From Cercophora sp. LCS_1 (Eukaryota > Ascomycota > Sordariomycetes > Sordariales > Lasiosphaeriaceae), in NCBI GenBank assembly GCA_036250225.1, contig JAPZLL010000006.1, forward strand, positions 124,001 to 188,000: a stretch of DNA of 64,000 nt, in the 5' to 3' direction. Positions 55,528 through 64,000 of the stretch are shown piece after piece (position 1 is the stretch's first letter; each line of letters starts with the position of its first letter). The notes under the pieces were generated by a model. It saw only the letters and a program-made list of their open reading frames with translations. It did no database searches and was not told where the DNA came from. The position numbers were made by a program, and so were the translations under genes.

Positions 55528-56307
55528 TCACGCCCGGACCCTGACGAGAAGCGGCAGTTCCTCGACATCCATCATCCCAATGGTGAGCTGGTCCTCGACT
55601 AGCTTTAACTTTCCATCACACCATGCCTCAAGTGCGTTGGGATTGTCAATAGCCCAGTGCAAGACCGAACCCGAGTTCTTCACCGCCTTAATGAAGCCCT
55701 GCATCTGAATCGCCAGGCCACCAAAGGCATCGCATATGATTTCTCCTCCCATCGCCCCGAACCGGTTCACAAGACCCTCGAAAAGGCTCCGGCCTTCCTC
55801 CTCGTGCAAATACATGGTCAGCCCCTCCATCACGATAACCGTCGGCCGATCCGCGGGTATCTCGCCCAGCCACGCATCAATATCCGTTGCCGACCCAGCT
55901 ACAAGGGCGTAATCGCCCTCGACAGCAGGAAACAGCTTCATCCGCAGCGACACGACATCTTCCAAATCCACGTCTACCCACCGGACCCCGGCGCCGTGCG
56001 CAACACGAAGGCAACGCGCGTCAAGGCCGCAGGCGAGATGCACGACCGTGACGGGCGCATCGACGCCGCGCCTTGTCAAAAAGTCAGCCGTCCAGCGGTC
56101 GAGGGTGCGCGCGCGCAGCGACACGCTGCCGGACTCGGCGACGCCCATGCCTGTCTTGCCGGCGAAGTCATAGTCGATCCTGTTGACGGTGTCGACAGCC
56201 CACGTGTCGTTGAGGAGCGGTTTGGCTTGGGTAGCGTCGAGCGCGCGGCCGTAGAGGGTGGCGAGAAGGGTTTCCTGAGGGCCAGTGAGGGTTATCTTCT
56301 CCGTCAT
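55528..56307 (-). CDS. SAM-dependent methyltransferase, LCM/Ppm type
   Basis: Predicted 259 aa, single exon, from the ATG at 56307 (MTEKITLTGPQETLLATLYG). Longer starts exist in the same frame, but family members begin at this sequence and the upstream part belongs to a repeated flank. Features: RALDA and NRIDYDF in the N-terminal helical part, SLRARTLDRWTADFL, the SAM-binding loop VVHLACGLDARCLRV, an acidic DVDLEDVV loop, and VIVMEGLTMYLHEEEGR, as in PF04072. Members methylate small molecules, or leucine carboxyls as in PP2A; several lie in fungal secondary-metabolite clusters, so a small-molecule O-methyltransferase is likely but not proven. Its 5' and 3' flanks occur again at 60680–61105 without the gene. 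Confidence 0.85.
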   Translation of the reverse strand: MTEKITLTGPQETLLATLYGRALDATQAKPLLNDTWAVDTVNRIDYDFAGKTGMGVAESGSVSLRARTLDRWTADFLTRRGVDAPVTVVHLACGLDARCLRVAHGAGVRWVDVDLEDVVSLRMKLFPAVEGDYALVAGSATDIDAWLGEIPADRPTVIVMEGLTMYLHEEEGRSLFEGLVNRFGAMGGEIICDAFGGLAIQMQGFIKAVKNSGSVLHWAIDNPNALEAWCDGKLKLVEDQLTIGMMDVEELPLLVRVRA

Positions 56308-56864
56308 GGTTTGGTGCCCGGCTGTCGTTGCGGATGTTGCCGATTCGAAGATGCTGACGCGTTCGCTTCCAGTTTGGCCGTGGTGGCTTGTCAGTGTCAT
56401 TTGACTGGAACTCGGGGAAATGATGGACCGATTTATTTCTCGCTCCAATAATGGCGCATTGGCCCAAATTGAAAGGTCATCACCGTCAACCACGGCCGCC
56501 GTGCGGCCTTCAAACCGATCTCGACAGGTGCCCACTGTTGAAGTAGCCGGAGCTCGCGGTGCACCTTCCATGTCGCGGTTCTCCCCCATCAAGAGTCGGA
56601 AGGAAGCACGGCCCACGTTGCACCTTCCCATTTGTCTTCCTCGGGTAAAGGAAGGTGCCCACGGCTGCCCGTAACGTCCAGACCTAGGCAGACGCCCTTC
56701 TACTTTTTGGCTCTTGTTAGGCTGTCCTACCGGCCTTTGTCCCAACAGGGAAAGATACTGTCTCTGCAATAATAGCCACCGGGTTTATTGCTTGTTGTGA
56801 CTGTGATGAAGCTCATGGCGTGTTTGCCCTCCGTCTTCACATAGATCCATCAATTATATTTTTT
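56308..56864. other. 5' flank of the methyltransferase gene
   Basis: Contains repeat D (56545–56775) and an AT-rich piece near 56850. No further gene. Confidence 0.5.
56545..56775. repeat. Direct repeat D, 5' flank of the methyltransferase gene
   Basis: Matches about 60875–61105 in the same orientation, with long shared blocks such as AAGAGTCGGAAGGAAGCA and CTTTTTGGCTCTTGT. Confidence 0.85.
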
Positions 56865-57230
56865 TAACCATTAGTCAGAAACAAGCCTCTCTCTTCTACT
56901 TTGGAGGCCATGTCTTTGTGTCTTGCGGGTATTTGCTTGCTTGCTTTCCGTCCTGCTTGAGTCGAGACTTTGAGATGCTCACTCAGGCGCTGTTCGGACC
57001 GTCAGCTCCCAAGGACAGAAATGGCACCGCGCCATGGCTGCAGCCCTGGAAACATGAAGCGGCAAAGTGGCTGAGGCTGATCCCTATCTCCGAATCTGAG
57101 CATCGCAGTGACAGCCGCTCTGGCGGATCAGCGTAAGCCACGGCGGGTGTGCTCCAGCAGTCCGTTTTCTGACGTCCAGAGCCCTTTCCCTTTTCTTCCC
57201 CCCTTCCTAAAAAAAAAAAAAATGGGAAAT
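56865..57230. repeat. Direct repeat, copy B of the ankyrin-gene 3' flank
   Basis: Counterpart of 53675–54060. It lies next to the intact 3' end of the Clr5–ankyrin gene. Confidence 0.8.
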
Positions 57231-57343
57231 TTTGATTTGTTCTGCAACCTCAAAAAGGATACAAATCTATTGTACCTAGTTATCTACTGTGGTGTATGAA
57301 ATAGAGAGAGATTTCTATAGACTCTGCCGCTGTATCCCTTTGT

Positions 57344-59783
57344 TCACGCCTCCAAACCCATTCTTCCAAGTGACTCTGGGGAGAGATAGTTAGCAACCGC
57401 ATTGTGGCCTTCAGCCCGAGCAAGCTGGATCGCCCGCTCAACCTGTTTCCTCCCATCCCCCGTAGTCCGCGCGCCCCATTGAAGCAACCAATGGAGCATA
57501 TCAATCCGTCCGTGCTCGGCAGCACCCTCAAGTGCTGTGCGGCCATTGATTTCAGCACCAGGGGCGTTGACATCAGCGCCGACATCCACCAACATCTCAG
57601 CAATCTTGATGTGTCCCTTGATTGCCGCCAGCTGCAATGCCGTTGCCCCTCGAACGTACTCCGCTGGTGTATTGACTTCGGCGCCATGTTCGAGGAGCAT
57701 CTCAAGCATTTCGATATTTCCTGTTTCCGACGCAATTTCGAGGGCCGTCCTCGACACTTTGTCAACTTTAAGCCGCTTGTTGATGTCCGCCCCGTTGGCT
57801 ATAAGGCCAACCATTGTCTCGACTCTTCCGCCCTTCGCCGCAGCATCCCAAAGATCGGGCCCGGGGCTTGGGCCTGGGCGATTTCCATCGACCGATGTAT
57901 GTATAGTACTTTCAGCCGCCTCCCCCAGCGGACTCTCCTCTGGTGAACTTTCCTTCGGCGATTTCTCCCTCTGCAACTCTTCGGAGTCCCACCCGGAAAG
58001 CTCGTTCAATGACATCGGACAACAGCCCATCGCGAGGGCGTTCCTGTCAGCACGAGGAACATCAGCGCCAATATCAGCGAGCAGTTCCGCAGTGTCTTTC
58101 ATCCCTCGGGCGCAGGCTACCAGCAACGGACATCTGTGCTCGGGAGAGGAGGTTCCATCAATCTCGATTTCCTCATCAAACATTGCGTTTAAAGCCAGAT
58201 AGTTGATACTCCTGGGGTCATTGCGGGCAACTGCAAGCCCGAGAACTGTAGTCGAAACCCGGGAACGGCAAGCCATGTGATCGGCTCGAGTGGTGAGAGG
58301 AAGCAGCGTGAAGCAATCGGTAAACTGTGGTGCATTCACATCAGCGCCCATGCCCACCAGGCGTGTGATGAGCTGGGCGTTTTGCTGCATCACGGCCCAG
58401 CCCAAGAGCGTCACGTCGGCCGAGAACGGCGTCGTTGTGGTTATCCGAGTCTCCAGATTGGTACCGAGGCTCAGGAGCATGGAGATGGACAACTGGTCTT
58501 CATCCCCACCAAACCTCTCGTGTTCAGGTGCCATCTGAAGAGCAACTACCAAAGCCTCAGGGGTGATGCGAGCACCGAGCTCTGTAAGGACACCGACTAC
58601 CGGCGTTCTCTTCCTCGCAATCGCGAGGCAGAGCGGCGATGACCGAGGGCTGTACACCGTCAGCTCCATATTCGACGAGAAAACGGATCATCCTGATGGA
58701 TGTCATGGTATCGGGGACCTCGACCGCAAACTGAAGCGGGGTTTTCTTGTCTTCTCCAAGACTGGGAACAAAGGAGTTGAGGTCAACACCAGTCTTGATG
58801 ATGAGTTGCAAAAGCCGAAGTTGGTGCTTCCTCAGAGCGCTGGCAAAGCAGCGGTCCCTGATGGCTTGCGCGGTGGGGTTTGCCAATGACAGAATCTTCA
58901 CTAAATCTGCCTCCCCGAATGACTCAATCTTTTCCAGCAATCCCACAACCTGGTCATCTTGAATTCCAAGATCAAGATCGCCGACTCCACAGACATGGTT
59001 GTTGGACAAGAGGTACAACGATACCAGAATGCCGCCGAGAGAGTCGTTTTCGTACGCCTCGGGTATGATCGCGCGGAGTTTCTTGTCGTTTCCAATTGAA
59101 GCTGTTTGCTGCTTTGGCGGAAGGTTCACATCAGGTGTGAAGCAGCCTTCAATTGAAATTAGTGGGCGACATGGGGCGGCGCGGATGGGAGATAATACCT
59201 CGGATGCCCAGGTCATACAGAGAACTCAAAAACAAGGCCCAGGGACTTTTATCCCGTCCCAGAGCATCGTCGTCAAACACATGCCCGCGCAAGTCTCCCC
59301 CGGACGGGCCTGGACTGCAGACCACAAAGCCCTTGGGTGTCTCCGGCTCTGCTGCGCATTAGCGGTGGCTTCTCGGGCAGTGCTTGTCCGGTGGGCATGA
59401 GAGCTTACCTTCTTCGACATCGGAGACACCTACCTCATGGCGGGAGACTACCCCTTGGACCTTGGATGACGATAGTCGATTACCATTCCACCTGACCTCA
59501 CTTTTTTTGCCTGCCCTCTCCCTCTTGCGTATCTTACCTGCAATTACCCTGCCCGCCTTGGCGCTGATGTTCTTCTTGAGTCCCCACTCTCGCAGCTTAC
59601 GTTCGTATTGGGCCGTTCTGTTTGGCATCGTCAGTGGGGTGGGCACTACCAACGCTGGATTACCCACTTGCGAGAGAAGCCTTTCTCTCTGAGAATTCTC
59701 ATCACATCATCGACTGACTTGTCCTCTGAGATGTAAAGACGCTTGATTTCGGCACGATGTGCCTCCCAGTCGGATCGTCCCAT
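57344..59783 (-). CDS. Clr5-domain ankyrin-repeat protein, with one frame break
   Basis: Four exons: 59668–59783, 59409–59617, 59199–59348 and 57344–59146, with introns of 50, 60 and 52 nt whose phases agree. Exons 1–2 encode a Clr5 domain (DWEAHRAEIKRLYISEDKSV, then GFSRK joined to TAQYERKLREWGLKKN). Exon 3 gives DDDALGRDKSPWALFLSSLY. Exon 4 holds ankyrin repeats, clearest at the C-terminus: ALEIASETGNIEMLEMLLEH, ALQLAAIKGHIKIAEMLVDV and ALEGAAEHGRIDMLHWLLQW. Near 58650 the frame must slip by one base, between FLVEYGADG and SPLCLAIARKRTPVVG, so the copy is either damaged or misread. A 76-nt intron (GTGTAC…TTACAG) could restore frame, but would remove an ankyrin-like segment. Probable DNA-binding or scaffold role; unproven. 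Confidence 0.75.
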
Positions 59784-60367
59784 GATTGACCACTTTGTCC
59801 AGACGAAGTCGAGGAGGTTGCCAATTCAGAGTTTGCAGAGTTGACGGATGGAAAGATGAAGGGGGGGAAACGAACAATAGAGCCCGACGGCGGATGTCCA
59901 CCGATAAATATTGAGAATTTCAGGCAGTTCACCTTCCATTGGACATCCCGGGCTGCGGGTGTGATTGGACCCAGCGCGATTCCAGCCACACCGTCTCTTC
60001 AGGAATCACCAAAACCATCACTGAGCCACTTCCAAAACCATCATCCAGCCACAGGTAACACGAGAAGGCACCCACGCCATCCGATCGTGTGCAGCATCCA
60101 CCACCAGCGTGGCGCCCACGGACCCTGCCTTTGAGGTAATTGATTGGTTGCACCTAGGAAGTTACAAGCACAGGGCCAAGACCGTCATCCCAAAACCATC
60201 ATCCCAAAACCATCATCCCAAAACCGTCGGCCCCTCGATCGCCGCATGTTCCCCTGGCAAGGCTCCCTTGTTAAATATGTAGGTTTCTTCCCGTTCTCGA
60301 AGCACTGACTCTCAGATCCGCCTGTTTCCATCAACCTTTCCGGTACGTCACAAATCATCACTTCACA
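59784..60367. other. Intergenic, divergent promoter region
   Basis: Between the Clr5–ankyrin start and the truncated plus-strand gene; includes a 14-bp tandem repeat. Confidence 0.5.
60183..60225. repeat. 14-bp tandem repeat, 3 copies
   Basis: Unit CATCATCCCAAAAC repeated three times with a C-to-G change in the first copy. Related ACCATCA-containing pieces occur near 60010–60050. Confidence 0.85.
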
Positions 60368-60703
60368 ATGAGCCCCGGAGATACAATCGCCCTTGTCACC
60401 CTCATCGCCACGCTACCGACAACGATCTTGGTTTTGATAAAGACCTACCATTATTCTACACGGCGACACATCCCTCCTTTACTTTACGATGGTGAGTGTT
60501 TGGTCAAGCTCGCTGCTTCGCTCTCACTTTACATCTAACACAGTATGAAAACAGAGGAGAGCAGTGGGACTCACACTGTCTTGCGAAGTGATGCATCGGG
60601 ATTTGGTCCCATCAACGACACCTGCACGCTCGGGCTTCGTGTTCAGCTCGACTTGTTACGTGGGCAATGGCCCACGGAGAGAGGGTCCCCTGTCCATTAT
60701 TGA
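60368..60703 (+). pseudogene. Truncated gene cut by the duplicated segment
   Basis: Exon 60368–60491 encodes MSPGDTIALVTLIATLPTTI and a short basic stretch; it has a clean donor GTGAGT. With the acceptor at 60554 the frame continues (GTHTVLRSDASGFGPIND) but stops at 60703 after only 90 codons, about where repeat C' begins (60680). The start resembles the membrane-anchored N-termini of larger fungal proteins. I read it as the 5' end of a gene whose rest was replaced by the duplicated tract. A genuine 90-aa protein is not excluded. Confidence 0.45.
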
Positions 60704-61105
60704 CAGAGGTGGCCGGCAAGAAGAGGTTAGCTTGACTGTTTGGAAAAGCACCTAGATACCCTGCCTGTGTCATCCAATGTGTTATTGGCTGGTTTAGTGC
60801 AGGACTTTTATTATGCTTAGCGGTTTAAACTATTGAGCCTCAGAGCCGCATTCCGGTTAGTGAAGCAGCAAGAGTTTGCAGTGCACCTTCCATGTCACAG
60901 TTCTAGGTCCCCCACCAAGAGTCGGAAGGAAGCATGGCCCACGTTGCGCCTTCCCATTTCATCTTCCTCGGATGAAGGAAGGTGCCCATGGCTTTCCGTG
61001 ACGTCCAGATCTAGGCAGACGTCCTCCTGCTTTTTGGCTCTTGTCAGGCTGTCCCACAGGCCTTTGTTTCAATGGGGGAAGGTGTTGCCTCTGCAATGGT
61101 AGTCT
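60680..61105. repeat. Joined repeats C' and D': methyltransferase locus without the gene
   Basis: The left part (to about 60870) matches the methyltransferase 3' flank (55228–55425). From about 60875 it matches the 5' flank (56545–56775). Both are in the same order and orientation, but the gene between them (about 1.1 kb) is missing. Confidence 0.8.
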
Positions 61106-61326
61106 CAACCAGGCTCCCTGAAGTTTCATGTTGTTTTTGGGAGAAAGCCCACCGCTTCCTACCTACCTAGCCGGTTAGCTCGAGGGGATGCTGTAGGGGA
61201 AGGGACTAGTACACAGCGACTGGAGACAAGATTTGGGTGTCACTTGAGAACATGACTGTCATTCAGTCGATACACCCAAGGATCAAGGTCCCTCCGGTTT
61301 TCAAGGAGCTGGTTCCGACATGAGAA

Positions 61327-61652
61327 CTATATCCCGGTCTGTAGAAAGACCACAAGAACAGCAGAATACCTACAAGATTCCCAATGTTAGCACCCCACTC
61401 ATAAAAGCGAAGAGTGTCTTTCCAGACTTACCCAGCAGTAGCGGCAAGAATTTCAAACGGTTTCGACGAAGTTCCCCACGTGAGGATTCCCACGAAAACA
61501 ACAACAAAAGCCGTGATGGTTCCGAGTTTTTCATTTTTGGTTTCCACCTTGCTGAGTATCCACAACGGAGCAATCAGCATTGCCGTAGCACTGGCAAAAA
61601 TGGTGACCGAGGTAACCGAGTCGACCCGCTCATCACTGCCTTGGAGGGTCAT
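61327..61652 (-). pseudogene. C-terminal fragment of a DUF6594 membrane protein
   Basis: Two short exons (61432–61652 and 61327–61369) joined by a 62-nt intron (GTAAGT…TTGTAG) read VTSVTIFASATAMLIAPLWI, then TITAFVVVFVGILTW and FEILAATAG joined to YSAVLVVFLQTGI. This is the paired-helix end typical of DUF6594 proteins, including the E-I/V-L-A-A-T-A motif. The large N-terminal helical part of such proteins was not found in the next 1 kb upstream, so it is called a fragment. It could be the last exon of a gene with a decayed 5' part. Confidence 0.55.
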
Positions 61653-64000
61653 ATGGAATGCCGCCCCATCGGCTTCTCAAGGTAGGTGCCCGTGAAGATG
61701 ATTTCTCGCGACCAAGAAATTAATTCCCCTGTAGTGTGACATTTGAATGTGAGCTTTCTCAATACATGCAATTCCATTGAGGGTAATGCCCAACTCTAGA
61801 AAACAGCATTGATCGCCGAGTGCGCTTCCGGGTCCCATTGGTAAGGAGACTTGCATCGGGAGCTTAGGGGCTTGAAGCTTGCTGGGTTTGTTGTTTTTGC
61901 ACCTGGGATCGTGAGTTTTACAGCCCTGCTTCAATCGACATTGGCACAAATCCCACTCAAGGATCAGCGTCTCTTCGGGCTCAATGATGTGCAGCTGGCG
62001 CGCTCGCTTCCAAGAAGTTTGCCGTGTCGCGACCCAGTGAATTGAGCGCAACCGATCAGCGGCCATCCGCGGTTCGGTTCCAAGCGGCAGACAAACAGAG
62101 CTGGTCACCACGTTGTGTGGCTGGACGCGGCCCGTGGAATTGAACCAGGTAGCGATTCGTCCTCCTGTCTTTTTTGCTCGGTTGGAGAATTTCCAGCCCG
62201 TAGGGTTCGCTACCGAGCGGACAATGTCCGTGAGCCGGCGATCAGTTTGGCCAAACAACTTTATCTCGACTCCTCCGAAAACACATCGTTTTGACCACAG
62301 TAAAAGGAAAATTTGCTTCCCCAACAAGATAATCGCAAACTTGCCAGTTAATCGGAAGCGAGGTACGCGCGCAGAATGGTGAGATGGTGAAAGGGACCGG
62401 GTGGAGAACCCAAAAGTTGCCCAGCCACGCTTGCTGACCTGCTGGTAGGGGTTGAAGGGTTGCAAATCCGGGGGATAGAAATCATCCCAAAAAAAGACAC
62501 GAGGGGCTAAAATTGAGGAGTCAACAAGGGGCGTGCATAGGGGGGTTGCAACGCGACAAGGCGAGCATTGGCGCATTGCTTTTTCGACTTTGCTTTTTTC
62601 CACGTACGAGAAGCGGGGAGACGCGGGGAAGAACTCGGTCAGCTGAAGGTGAGCGGCAGAGATTCAAGGTCAACAGGTCTGATATTGGGTCCTTGCAGAC
62701 GCAACTTACCAATATATCTCAAGACTATCAGGAGGGTTTGGGAGCACAACAGCGGCAGAGCCAGCGCCTCGGTGAGTAGCCGCGCCTCTCGAGCCGCCAG
62801 CGGGGACGAATCGCTGCCCCGATTCGGCCATGTTGCCGCAATATTTGGGTCCCATGAGTCGTGTCATTCGAGATCTTTGGGTTGACAGAACGTGGCGCCC
62901 CATATTTTTATCGCGGCATGCACGCAGGTGCATCAATAGTCGCCAGTGTCCGGCGTGATCCCGAGCTCGGAATGCATGATTACCCACAGCGCATCATGCC
63001 TCGTGGACGCGGGCGAGTTGGACGGAACGGATGACAGACGCCAAATGCTACGATGACGGTCCGGCAGAGTCTCAAAGCGGAAGGATCATCATAGTGGCGC
63101 CAGGAGACCACGTTTTATTCGATACCCAGCGATGCTGGTGCTGGCGGTTGCCCCCGGTCACCAAAGTCCCAAAACGTCCCGGGCAACGTGGAACCTATGC
63201 CGGTCCTTGTTCTCACGATGGCCCCCATGGACCTGGATGCTGGATGCCTCGGACCCTCGGTGCGGTGCAACCCTGGCGCGCCCGGGGCTTGGTAATCCTT
63301 CCCAGCATCGGTTCGATGTCTGCGACAGGAGTCCTCCCACGGCCGCGAACTCAGGGTCTTGGTATCGCACCCCCAATGATCCCAAGGCGGAGCGATTCGG
63401 AGGTCGTGCTAACAGCCGTTGTATCGGATCCACCTACTTCGAAGCCGTCAGCGTTCGCCTGTCAGCAAAAAGAGTTTGGACAGAAGGTGGGGACATGATG
63501 TCGCCCAAACCGGTTGCGCACTGGCTCTTCCCTAGCCAAATCATGCCGCCACGCAGCGTGGTGGCTGCATCAGTGACAGGCCAACATCGCCAGATTGTTT
63601 CGTGCAGAAAACGACATCGTTAGTGAGTCTGAAAGTAGGCAAAGGCGAGGCATGAGGGGGCTGCGCGGAGATTCTACCCGCGCAGGAGATTGACCTTCCC
63701 CGCACAGACCGTTCCAACATGCAGGCACCATGCAAAGCCTCCATCGCGCCTGCCCACATTCGGTGTTTTGGCGGGTTGCCCACCCCAGGGAAGGAAATGG
63801 TGCTTGGAGTCGCCCCTGTTGTCGCAACTTCGTCCCGTCTTGGGCGTTTCCACCTCCACAGGGTCCCCACTTGGGACGACATTAAGCTCGCACGCAAAAC
63901 GTCTTGTCGCCGGTCCGTCCCAAGACTTGTCAAGCACGTCCCGGGCCGGGCCGCATTGATGAAGTGCGACTGTGCGATCAGTAAACGACATGACGACAAG
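61653..64000. other. Right end, no recognised genes
   Basis: A 308-codon open frame on the minus strand (61677–62603) and several shorter ones near 63.0–64.0 kb show no domain, signal peptide or splice logic. I see no supported gene in this stretch. Confidence 0.4.

Noticed and set aside
62141..62210. GGTTCAATTCC motif resembling a tRNA 3' half
   Set aside because: The upstream sequence does not fold into D and anticodon arms with a matching acceptor stem.
61677..62603. 308-codon open frame on the minus strand
   Set aside because: No domain-like segments, signal peptide or splice pattern; length alone is not enough.
1..64000. CRISPR arrays, bacterial insertion sequences, phage genes
   Set aside because: Gene structure is eukaryotic throughout and no such repeats were seen.

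Overview
The window looks like a chromosome segment of a filamentous ascomycete, most likely a plant-associated Sordariomycete (inferred from gene content). Most genes carry short GT–AG introns (about 43–127 nt), often with CTAAC-type branch points. The families are typical of Pezizomycotina: HET-domain proteins, an AA9 polysaccharide monooxygenase, a cutinase, DUF3669, Clr5 and DUF6594. No CRISPR array, bacterial-type insertion sequence, operon or convincing tRNA/rRNA gene was seen.

Region by region. 0–2.1 kb: two small secreted Cys-containing proteins. 2.8–5.4 kb: a HET protein. 5.8–9.1 kb: a 1059-aa conserved-looking protein with a propeller-like C-terminus. 10.0–12.2 kb: a six-exon amino-acid permease. 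12.4–13.3 kb: an AA9 LPMO. 14.7–17.2 kb: a second HET protein. 17.7–18.8 kb: a DUF3669 protein. 19.1–20.7 kb: a seven-exon class I terpene synthase. 21.0–22.9 kb: a tandem pair of paralogous single-pass membrane proteins of unknown function. 23.7–24.2 kb: a decayed gene. 24.8–25.8 kb: a Lys/Pro repeat protein.

26.3–40.4 kb is a compact core block: alpha/beta hydrolase, fatty-acid-hydroxylase-like membrane protein, IML2-type protein, proteasome subunit SEM1, phosphoglycerate kinase and an Mpv17/PMP22 protein.

41–62 kb is accessory and rich in broken genes. It has a relic of a NACHT/HET-associated N-terminal domain, a third HET protein, a cutinase, a pseudogene with three stops and a frameshift, an eight-exon MFS transporter, a hypothetical protein and a frameshifted membrane-protein pseudogene. 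It then has an old tandem duplication (about 53.7–56.8 and 56.9–61.1 kb). One unit keeps a SAM methyltransferase but only the last codons of an ankyrin gene. The other keeps the Clr5–ankyrin gene but only the flanks of the methyltransferase. 61.7–64 kb shows no recognisable gene.

Functionally, secreted plant-polymer enzymes (AA9, cutinase) and small secreted proteins sit among HET-type self/non-self genes and an orphan terpene synthase. Housekeeping genes form the centre. Exon models were built by eye from reading frames and splice signals. Where all phases agree they are well supported; starts and junctions that are uncertain are flagged.
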